Shown here: one piece after another, positions 46,888 to 64,000 of the stretch
Numbering within the stretch: the first letter of the stretch is position 1
Layout: each line of letters starts with the position of its first letter
Origin: Drosophila persimilis
Taxonomy: Eukaryota; Arthropoda; Insecta; Diptera; Drosophilidae
Direction: 5' to 3'
DNA: 64,000 bases
NCBI RefSeq assembly: GCF_003286085.1
Contig: NW_020825706.1
Span: 2,852,001 to 2,916,000, forward strand
Position numbers and translations under genes: made by a program
Notes under the pieces: generated by a model
What the model saw: the letters and a program-made list of their open reading frames with translations, nothing else
What the model was told of the DNA's origin: nothing
The model's database searches: none

Positions 46888-47487
46888 CAGTGTAACCGCG
46901 GGTCGGTGGATTAAATTTACCGGCCGACCCTCTGAAATATACAGTCTCATTTTAAAAATATACCGTAAATATACTGACGAGTTCAAGTTCTTTTATACAT
47001 ATTCCCCGATTTTGATATTCCGTTGGATATTATTAGCTAGATAGAACATTTAGCCATGCCATCATAATTTTATACGATTGATGAATCAATTTTCTACTTG
47101 ACTGGCTTGATTTAAATACTTTCTTTTGTTGGATTTAGTCTAAAAAAGGTTTTAGCGAAAATGGTCAAACAAAAAAAGGTTTTAGCGAAATAGGTCAAAA
47201 CAAAATAGCAAAAGAGAATAGTCGTTCATATTGTTCAATTTGTATATTCCCTTGTATAATTCTGGCTAACTAAACCCTTAGTTCTGCCCACATAATTTTG
47301 GGCCATTGATGAATATATTTTCTTCAAGATTGGCTAGTTTTTAGTCCTTGCTTTTATTGTATTTTGGCTAAAACAAGGCTTAAACAAAATAGTTCAACAA
47401 AAAAACAGTCGCAATGTTGCTGGAATTTAAAGACATGATGCGTGTATAGCCTTTGTACACCCTATTTTGTTAATTTTATATGAAGAT
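46888..47487 (+). repeat. Dispersed AT-rich repeat, copy C
   Basis: Begins CCAGTGTAACCGCGG, whose complement is one base off Motif 1, followed by AAATATACCGTAAATATAC (Motif 6 complement). It then passes into GATATTCCGTTGGATATT and the TTTTAGCGAAA-GGTCAAAC blocks. The start matches the complement of 54500-54640. It is cut by the solo LTR at 47488. Confidence 0.78.
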
Positions 47488-48673
47488 TGTTATGGGCGGT
47501 TTTGGAGAGAGCCGATAAGTATCAGGGCTGGAGAAGAAAGAGACAGCGGCATCTATAGTGGATCCTGGGAAGCAGTGGCAGAGTTGCGTGGGAGGAAAGG
47601 AAACGGTGCGAGGAGGAAGAAAAAAAAAAAAAGAGGAGAGTTTCCGGTGGAGAATAGTGGAGGCCGCACGTGCCCTGAAAGAAAAAAAAAGGAAACAAAA
47701 TTGGTGATCGTGGAGACGACGATCCCACCAAGACATCAGCGGCAGGCATCAACATCAGCAGAAGCGGCGGACCGCGGCAGCAGCAGCCCGGTACTGGCCA
47801 GGCCGGAAAACTGGTGCGAGAACCGGCAGCGGAGCACCGACACCAAGGAACCGTCAGCGGAGCACCGGCACCAAGGAACCGTCAGCGGAGCACCGACTGG
47901 AGACACGTTTCTGTCCCCACACACCAACCCCCCCGGGGAAAGAATCCAGACTTCAAAGCAGAAATAAACCCACACGAATCAATGTCACACACCTTCATCC
48001 ACACACATCACACCCAACCCACGCATGTATACCCTCATTCATAACACATCACATAACATCACCACATTTCACACATCTACACCCGTCCGACCCACAATTA
48101 AACAATATATCACGATCATATAAAAAGAACACCACGATTAAACGTAAACATCAGCAAGCATCAGGAAGCAACAACTTCTATCAAAGGGGGCTGCTAATTC
48201 GGCCGAAATAGGGTTTATTTTTTTTTGTTAGTATTTTTTTAGTGTTAGTATTTGTTTCCTTTATATAAACCTAGATTATGAATTAATGTTCAAGAAGATA
48301 AAGTAAGAAAATATAATGGATATAAAAATGAAAATTTGAACAGAGTCATGAGTGAATAGAAAACGGTAGTTGGGTGGGACGAGAGCGAGAAGAAGAGTGG
48401 GACCCTGAATATGAAAAGGGAGCGCTCATGGAAGGTGGCGCTCATGGAAGGGTGGGACCATGCTAGGGATAACGAAACCAACTATCCCCGCTGACGAAAG
48501 TGCCAACGAAGACAAGTCTGTCCTATAAACTAGATTTGTTTTTTTTGTATGTTTTTTTTGTTTTTTGTTTTGTTCAATCCGTCCCCTGACTTATCGGGTC
48601 GGAAACACCCCTGACATCCCCGTGAGCTAGCTGGGAACGATAGGCCAGGGTGGCAAAGAGGCGGATCATAACA
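47488..48673 (+). mobile_element. Solo LTR of an LTR retrotransposon
   Basis: A 1,186-base segment begins TGTTATGGGCGG and ends GGCGGATCATAACA (TG...CA with inverted TGTTATG/CATAACA). It is flanked by 4-base direct repeats AGAT (47484-47487 and 48674-48677). Removing it restores the dispersed repeat continuity seen at 34056-34200, which confirms both borders. No internal gag/pol or second LTR is present, so it is a solo LTR left by recombination; Ty3/gypsy-type is likely from the 4-base duplication. A roughly 27-base tandem repeat occurs near 47828-47905. The open frame 47467-47967 crosses the border and is not a gene. Confidence 0.87.
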
Positions 48674-49655
48674 AGATGAAACTTAATTTATTAAGACCTT
48701 TTCTCAAATTGATATATTTTAGACATATTCATGTATATTATTAGAATCTTGTATCTCGATCCTGATACCTACGGATCCTGGGATGACAAAGATTTTGTCA
48801 CTCCCATCATATCCTTTTCCCTAGGGTATGACAATTAATGTTGCCGGTAATCATTGTTGTGAACCGGTTATGACGACTTATTCTTGGTTATTCTTTCTTC
48901 CGTCGAGTATTCCCAGCTATATAGATCTCTCATTTTTGCCCAGATAATTTTATATGATTGCTGAATCAATTTTGATCAGGATTAACTACTTTTAAGTACT
49001 TGCATGTTTTTTATTTTGACAAAAACACAGTTTCAACAAAAATGTTCAATAGTCGCAGGTTGTGACGTCAATGTTGCTGGTATTTGCAGACTCCTTTTTT
49101 GTCTACCAGAGTGTGGGCATTGTATACCCTATTTCGTTAATAGTATTTTGTAATATTATAATGATACTTGTTTTCCAAGCTGCTTTCAAACGTAATTAGT
49201 AAAGACCTTGTCGTAGATTGCTTTTTTAAGGCATATTCATACATTCGATGAGGTTCTTGTATATAAGTCGTGATCCCTATACCAATTCTTGGTCTCTGTA
49301 AGAAGACCACGAATTGCAAAATATCGTTTAAAACAGAGACTTTCTAGTTTCTACATTAATTAGAGCCTGGAATGACACACATTTCCGCTATTCTATATCA
49401 TCCATTTCCCCCAGGGTATGTGTGCATGGAATTAGCAACATGTTTGTGTATGGAATGGGACTCATTTGTTGTGAACCGGTTATTGCCAAATCGAATATTT
49501 CAAGCTATAGATGCCCACTTAGCTTTATCCCATAGATAAATGCATTTTTTACAAGATTGCTTCTTTTAATTACCTTAATGTATTTTATTTTGACTAAAAT
49601 ACGGTTTTCAAGTAAATGTTGCCGCAACAGTGTGTATGGAATGAGGCTCATTGTT
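48674..49655 (+). repeat. Dispersed AT-rich repeat, copy D
   Basis: Continues copy C after the LTR. Shares CGCAGGTTGTGACGTCAATG and TTTTGCCCAGATAATTTTAT with copy B. Two internal partial duplications share GGGTATG and GTTGTGAACCGGTTAT (48,825-48,875 and 49,415-49,490). Confidence 0.75.
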
Positions 49656-50090
49656 GTCAACCGGTTATTACAGATTCTACCGGATTCAAATAAATACCAA
49701 AATATACGGTCTCATTTTCAAAATATACCGAGTGGTGCGCGCCAAATCTAACTTTTTTGAATGTGAGCGACAAGGATTTAAATGTTGTCAACCTTACAAC
49801 ATTACCGATTCAACAAATACGACCATTCCCTCAATTTTGATCTTCCGTCGAATATCAGCTATATGGAAGATTTAGCCATGCCCACATAATTTTATACAAT
49901 AATTGAATCAATTTTCTACTTGACTGGCTTATTTAAAACACTTGCTTTTATAGGATTTTCTCTACCCAATTAACCGATTAAATAAGTAGCGAAATATACC
50001 TTATAAGTTTCTTAATATACCGTAAATATACCTTCAACTATATTTCGTCTTCAAAATATACCAAAAACGGTCACACCGATGGTTAACTAA
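49656..50090 (+). repeat. Dispersed AT-rich repeat, copy E, abutting BRAT1
   Basis: A new unit starts with ACCAAAATATACGGTCTCATT. About 120 bases on it has the GATCTTCCGTCGAATAT and CCCACATAATTTTATACAA blocks. It ends in a set of Motif 6 complements and a Motif 1-like site (49992-50078), about 350 bases before the BRAT1 start. Confidence 0.75.
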
Positions 50091-50236
50091 CTTTTCAATT
50101 AAACAGCTAAAGAAAAAAATTAAATATCGTAGCATAAATATTTATATATATTTTAAATAGCAGATTTCCGGTCAATAGAAATTTTTATAAAAATCATCCT
50201 TTAAAAATAGCCAGAACTAGCTAAAAAACAGCTGAT
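49992..50236 (+). promoter_or_regulatory. Motif 6/Motif 1/E-box cluster upstream of BRAT1
   Basis: AAATATAC (complement of GTATATTT, Motif 6 core) occurs at 49992-49999, 50024-50031 and 50054-50061. CGGTCACACCG at 50068-50078 is one base off Motif 1. AACAGCTGAT at 50227-50236 fits the Motif 5 E-box. This combination is typical of TATA-less Drosophila promoters. Transcription may start between here and 50,420. Confidence 0.55.
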
Positions 50237-50423
50237 GTGGCAACATAGCTGGCAGCTTTATTTTGCGCTATCCAATACTAAATACAAAAACAAGTGTTCT
50301 TTGCCGTGATAAGGAAGCCGCAATCAAAAGATTTCATTATTTGGTTAAACAATTACAGAGCAACGCGTAAAAACTATGCACTGGAAATAGTCAGAAACAT
50401 AATTAGTTTACATAAAAAACAAA

Positions 50424-53400
50424 ATGCAAAAGCAAGAGGAGGTCCTATCGCGCCTCAGGCAGATCTTGGACATATTTCTGCGCGATAACTTTTCCACAAC
50501 CAACAATGTTTACTTTGAGAAGCTTCTAACGCACATAAAGGCTAAGGGTGAGGGCAAGAGTGTGTTTCTTTATGTACTATCTACTAATCAGAGATCTAAT
50601 TTTGCATTCCACCACAGAGAATGTGTATGTGCTCCAGGCGCCGTTTATCATCGATTGGGTCGACAAATGCATGACCATGGTAATGGAGGACTTTAACAAA
50701 ATCCATCCGAAGGTGATATCGTTCATGTTGAATCTCACCAGCTACTTGGCGTCCAACGAGTGGATGATTGTGCGCCTCCGTGAACTGGATATTGTCGGCA
50801 GGTGAGTCTCCTACCCAGAACTGGCTCCGTTCTAAACCATCTCGTGCAATTACCTTGCAGAACCATTACATTCCTGAAGTCGGGAGATCTCCAGTTTAGT
50901 CCGTCAATCAAACTCGGAGGAATACGGCTGATGAAGTCCGTGGCTTGCTTCAGTATGGGTCTGGCATTCATGAAAATCCATCGCACGTGGACATTGCTGA
51001 TTCAATACTCGAATAACGATCACACGCTGTATGTGGTGCGGGAGGCCAGACAGGTGCTCTACGAGATTCTGTACAAGTCGTGCGACAAGCTGCACGACAA
51101 GGCTGTTACCCTGGAAATACTGGCCGAGATAATGAAGCCCATTCATGATAATCTATACAAGACCACTGATCCCGAGGTGCAGGAACGCATTCACATCAAT
51201 GTGGATGACAATGAGCTGTTGCACAAGATCTCGGCCACATTGGATCTGCTTTCGTACGTTCTGCAGCAGACGCTTGTGCACGAGGAGCGCACAATGCTGA
51301 TCTCGCTGATGAAGGAGTATCACGACTTTGAAATAACCATTTGGAAACTTATCGACATGACGCACAATCCGTACTTTATGGAAAAGATCTTCACCACACT
51401 GAGCAGCTACTACTTTGCCCTTCTGACGCACGAGAAGCTGCTCAATCCGGACGTGACCGAGCCCCCCGAACAGTTCACCGACTTTGGCTTGTCCTTTTTT
51501 AATCTCATGAAATTCTTCATTACCCGAAGAGACGGCGTCGGTTTTGTGAAAATGGCCGAACTGAATCATATACTTTGGAAGAAGCTTGGCGCTCGTGCCC
51601 CCAAGGAGATCATCATCCAGCATGAACGAGTGTCGTTTGAGAATCAGTTGATCCTCTTCCATATGCTGCCGTTGCTGTTCTCCATGAAATATGCCCAGAG
51701 GCAGGCGGACGAGGCTTCTCGCACTGAACTGTTTGACGCTTACGTTCTGAAATTAATGGAAATGTCGTGTGAGCAGACCTTCCGTATGTGCTACAGTATG
51801 CGCGATGCATTCTTCACGCCCGAAGGTGTGGCGGGTGGTCTGTTCACGCCAGAGTTGGCCAACAAGTGCATACACAGTATACTCTCTCTGGAGCATGTGC
51901 TGGACCGGGAGCAGGCCATTACCGTGTGCCAGGCATTGCTGTATGTGCTCCGCGAGGTTGTGGCCCTGAGTGCCCTCGGCAATTCGGGCCAGGATGACTG
52001 TCACAGCGTTAGTAGCGCGGGTAGTGCTGGCAGCATCTACCGTGATCTTTATCCCCGCGGCACGGAGTTGGTGGTGAATGATCCCAAAGTTCTGCATTCC
52101 GTCATGGTCGGCCTGCGTACGCTGATCGAACGCTTCAAGATCACGTGGAAGGAGTCGGTGGAGACGATTGGCCTGGTCAATTGTCTGGCATTTGTGCTGG
52201 AGAACACCAACATGGATGCCAGAGTGAGAATATAATGAAATATTCCTTATTTGAGGACAGTTTCACTTATTGTTTCTGTATTTTCCAGTGCACTGTCCAG
52301 GCGTTGAAGCTCGTGCAGCTGGCTGTGGAGCATTTCCTGTCGCCGAACATGGCTCTGCTGGTGGACAATCTGCAGGGCTCTGCCTTGGTTTGCCTGGGTC
52401 CCATTATTGTCAAGCGTATGCATGATACCACGTGGGAGGTGCGTGATACCACGCTGGAGTTGACCACCTCCATAGCCAGCATTTCCCGTATCAGTAGGTT
52501 TCCACCAGAAAAACTATGATCAATTATTATTAACAATGATGTATTTGCTTTCATGTAGAGTTTCCCGCCTTTCAGCAGTTTCTGATTGACGCAAAGATAC
52601 CTCCGATTGTCTACGAAATGGCCAAGAATGATTCAGAGAGCTATGTGCGCGCCTCAGCCTTCAAATGCCTGTCCCAGATGGTGTCCATCAATCTGCTGTG
52701 GGAGAATTGTCTCAGTCAACTTGATCTTGTGGTACGATAGTGATCTTTTTATTCCCCTAGACGTTTAACATCCTCTTTTGATCTGCTTCAGGATCATCTA
52801 CTGTATGTGCTGTATCGCGACAACGATGATCTGGTGCGTGCAGAGGCCGTAAACACTTTGATGAAGATCTACGAACATCGCAAGATCCACCAGAAGTACA
52901 AAAATACACTCTTCTCCACCCTGAACTACTGCGTGGTCGGGGATCATCACTCAGAGGTGAAGCTAAATGCTCTGGTTTTCTGGCGCAGGGAGTTTTTCCG
53001 CCAGTTCAGCAACCAGGGCATGATCGACGGAGTCTTTCCCACAGTGACCTTCTCCAAGGAGCAGAAGAAGATTGTTACTCTGACGGAGAAGGAGATTCAG
53101 ACGAGCATTGCAAAAGTGTTTGGGGAGGTGCAGCAATATGGTTACTTTGGCATCATCATTAAGTGTCTGCGCGAAGAGGTTTCTGTGGAAGTGCTGGAAA
53201 TCATTGTACGAGGCCTCAAATTAATGAACGAAAAGTTCGAGCGTTTCAAGGGCATTATGGAGGAGGTTGAGTTGAGGTCGCCACCCCCGAGTGACGAACA
53301 ATGTTCCTCGTTTACCTTTAAACCTCAGGAGCCAACGCCACACCCATCATCTGGACGTAGCTCCCCTATGAACCCCAACAAAGCGGATGAGATTATCGAG

Positions 53401-53688
53401 GGTATATTGAACTCGCAGGATGCACAGCTGCTGGAGACGGCCTTTCAGACGCAAATGCAAATCAACGACGAGGATGACGAGAAGCGGCACTTGGACGAGT
53501 TCTACTACAAACAGTTTGCTATGCCTTATCGAAAATTCCTTGTGGAGCTGAAGACAATTGACTTGGATAATTTGATTAAACAGCAAGAGGAGCGGTTTGA
53601 ATGCATTGAGAACTTTACATCCCTGCTGGATGATATTTTGTGTGCGATAAAGCATGATGATGCGAATATTATTTCCGATTGTTACTAA
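50424..53688 (+). CDS. BRAT1: BRAT1-type HEAT-repeat protein
   Basis: Likely orthologue of BRAT1, which binds the INTS9-INTS11 endonuclease module of Integrator and holds it inactive during assembly. Exons: 50424-50547, 50618-50801, 50861-52223, 52289-52493, 52559-52731, 52792-53688, giving 981 aa with consistent phases. The protein is helical and HEAT-like throughout. Exon 4 has [11 protein letters not shown] (human CWEVRDSALEF) and exon 5 has [15 protein letters not shown] (human [15 protein letters not shown]). The C-terminus ends SDCY, like human ADCY; in BRAT1 the last Cys-Tyr reaches the INTS11 active site. A Ser/Pro-rich acidic linker ([16 protein letters not shown]) lies near residues 855-890. 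I recall the D. melanogaster counterpart as CG7044. Repeats with opposite orientations flank the gene. Confidence 0.87.
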
Positions 53689-53989
53689 CTTGCTGGTTAA
53701 GCTGCACTGTTAAGCGAGCTGGAAGTGTCTTTTCTGAAATAGAAATTATTTTTTTAAATATATTTTTGTATGTCTACATATGAAATGAGATTTCATTCCG
53801 AAGAAAGATCGGATAATAATAAAGCAAAGCACCGATTAAATTTAAATATTAAAAAAGATTACAATTATTTAATTGTGGCGCTTGCGTAAATCGATATCAT
53901 TATCGGAGGGGCCTGTATGTGAATTGTCCTTGTTCCAACAATTTCAATTGACGCGCTCAAAGAGGGCCTAATTGAGAGTTTATCGGTCC

Positions 53990-54062
53990 CTTGCTCTCTT
54001 TGAATTGGTTGAGGCTCTCTTTTTCGCTCTCTTTGAATCGGTTAAGGCTCTCTTTGAACGTT
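53990..54062 (+). repeat. 21 bp minisatellite, about 3.5 units
   Basis: Units of GCTCTCTTTGAATYGGTTRAG repeat with variation; one unit is shortened to GCTCTCTTTTTC. It lies between the BRAT1 3' end and the inverted repeat copy F. Confidence 0.75.
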
Positions 54063-54074
54063 GTATAGGCCAGA

Positions 54075-54640
54075 ATCATATTTCGCAACATATCTTCAAA
54101 TACCAGCAACATTGACGTGACACCATGCGACTGTTTTTTGTTTAACTTTTTTGTTTAAACAGCGTTTTAGTCAAAATACAATAAATGGGAGTACTTGAAA
54201 GTAGTTAGTCTTGAGCAAAATTTCTTCATCAATGGCATACAATTATGTGGGCAGAGTTAAGAATCTCATTAAGCCAGCATTATTCAACTGAATATCAAAA
54301 TTGAGCTATTGGAACGATTACTGTCTTCGGTTTTTTTGTTTGACCTTTTTCGCTAAAACCTTTTTTTAGCCAAAATCCAATAGAAGTAAGTATTTAAATT
54401 AAACCCGTCAAGTATAAAATAGGTTCCTAAATTGTATAAAATTAGCTGGGCAATGCTGAGAGATCTATATATCCTGTAATATTCGACGGAATATCAAAAG
54501 CGAGGAATATATATAATAGAACTTGAACTCGACAGTATATTTACGGTATATTTTTAAAATGGGACGGTATATTTTGGTATATTTCTGATTGTCGATTTTG
54601 ATCTATTTCAGCTTTATCGAGTCCGCGGTCACACTGAACT
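54075..54640 (-). repeat. Dispersed AT-rich repeat, inverted copy F
   Basis: The complement carries the same blocks as copies A-E in the same order, from a Motif 1-type end at 54626-54636 through GATATTCCGTCGAATATT, CCCAGCTAATTTTATACAA, TTTTAGCGAAAAAGGTCAAAC, to CAACAAAAAAGTTAAACAAA-like and TGACGTCAATGTTGCTGGTA sequence. It is oriented opposite to the copies left of BRAT1. Confidence 0.8.
54535..54636 (+). promoter_or_regulatory. Motif 6 array plus Motif 1, probable Vilse promoter
   Basis: GTATATTT occurs at 54535-54542, 54546-54553, 54567-54574 and 54577-54584. CGGTCACACTG at 54626-54636 is a perfect match to Motif 1 (YGGTCACACTR), the M1BP site. Motif 1 usually sits close to the start of transcription, so a start near 54,640 is likely, giving a leader of about 650 bases before the Vilse ATG. 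Confidence 0.65.
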
Positions 54641-54923
54641 GGACAGAACAGCCGCGCGTCGACGACGAAAACAAGAAATACAATTTTTAATATTAAATCT
54701 TAACGGAGGGCGGATTTGAAAGAACGGCTGCAGAACCAAAATGACTAATATAACTTAGAGTTGCTAAAAACCTAGTAAACAGTTTCATCAGATTATTTAT
54801 TTACTTGGTGCAGCGGAAGGCGGATTTGTTCGAATGATATTCTCCTGAGTAGGCGGTGCAACATAAATATTTCAAAAATAACAAGAAACATGCAGTTGCA
54901 CAAACGAAAAGCAAAGCGAAAAT

Positions 54924-55046
54924 ATGGCCTGTAAATTATGTCATAAATGTGAAAGTGTTTTCCAGTTGCATTGCAACAACAAATGCAACATCGTCCACGG
55001 CACGCATGTGAAAAAGGAGTGTGAGTGGGTAGAAAAAATCAATTGA
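54924..55046 (+). CDS. Upstream ORF, 40 aa, Cys-rich, in the Vilse leader
   Basis: ATG at 54924 opens 40 codons ending TGA at 55046, before the main ATG at 55293 and in the same predicted exon. The peptide has six Cys at positions 3, 6, 9, 17, 21 and 33 plus His residues, recalling a small metal-binding knot. It could be a regulatory uORF that lowers Vilse translation or a chance frame. Conservation is unknown. Confidence 0.35.
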   Translation: MACKLCHKCESVFQLHCNNKCNIVHGTHVKKECEWVEKIN

Positions 55047-55292
55047 GAAAGAAAAATTGCATTTTCGCTGCCGCCACCAAAACGAAAATAAGTGAAAAAA
55101 ATAGATAGATATATATATTAAGTGCGTTCGCGAGTGTGTGAGTGTGTGTAAGGAAACAAGCAGAGTCAAGCAGCAGAAATAGCAAAAGGAGACACAGCAG
55201 CACCAGAGAAGACGACGACGACAACAACAACACCAAGAGAAACCCGCCGCCCCATCAGTCGACAGAGCGGCCAGTAATAAAGAGGAGAAAAA

Positions 55293-64000
<8,708 letters not shown>

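Noticed and set aside
47467-47967. 166-codon plus-strand open frame
   Set aside because: It crosses the left border of the solo LTR and is low-complexity; it reads LTR sequence, including a short tandem repeat.
50904-52097. Several minus-strand frames of 80-169 codons
   Set aside because: All lie opposite the long BRAT1 exon and follow its codon pattern.

Overview
This is eukaryotic, insect nuclear DNA. Short and long introns with GT/AG ends, Drosophila core-promoter motifs (Motif 1, Motif 6, DRE), an INE-1/DINE-1-like element and gene content all point to Drosophila. The style of the DINE-like element and the gene order suggest the obscura group, with the window on the homologue of D. melanogaster 3R (Muller element E). 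The species call is inference.

Left third (1-16,900): almost no coding sequence. A plausible minus-strand promoter lies near 7,587 and may drive a gene that leaves the window to the left. The bases from 900 to 6,400 carry an unusual density of AGATAC/GTATCT words. One small two-exon gene of unknown function (12,049-12,814) sits in this region.

Middle (16,899-31,667): two convergent conserved genes. The plus-strand gene is a MICU3-type EF-hand regulator of mitochondrial calcium uptake, with in-frame cassette-like exons and two possible C-termini. The minus-strand gene is Ire1, the ER stress kinase/RNase, with all seven coding exons present and a LINE fragment in its 3.2 kb second intron.

Repeat island 1 (32,000-36,900): an AT-rich dispersed repeat, a DINE-1-like element inserted into it, and a degenerate non-LTR retrotransposon.

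Gene-dense block (37,185-44,069): a terminal nucleotidyltransferase (probably Tailor), dephospho-CoA kinase and Ref1/ALY transcribed divergently, then a JPT/HN1-family gene on the minus strand. I recall these as neighbours at D. melanogaster 83B.

Repeat island 2 (46,094-50,090): a 786 bp non-autonomous hAT element with exact 8 bp target duplications, further copies of the dispersed repeat, and a solo LTR with a 4 bp target duplication. Next comes a BRAT1-type HEAT-repeat gene (50,424-53,688) whose product ends in Asp-Cys-Tyr. An inverted copy of the dispersed repeat follows. The window ends with the first two coding exons of the RhoGAP Vilse (RhoGAP93B) and the start of a very long intron.

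The main non-gene signal is that the dispersed repeat carries Motif 6 arrays and a Motif 1-like end. Copies lie directly upstream of BRAT1 and Vilse, in opposite orientations, where blocks of genes that are apart in D. melanogaster meet.
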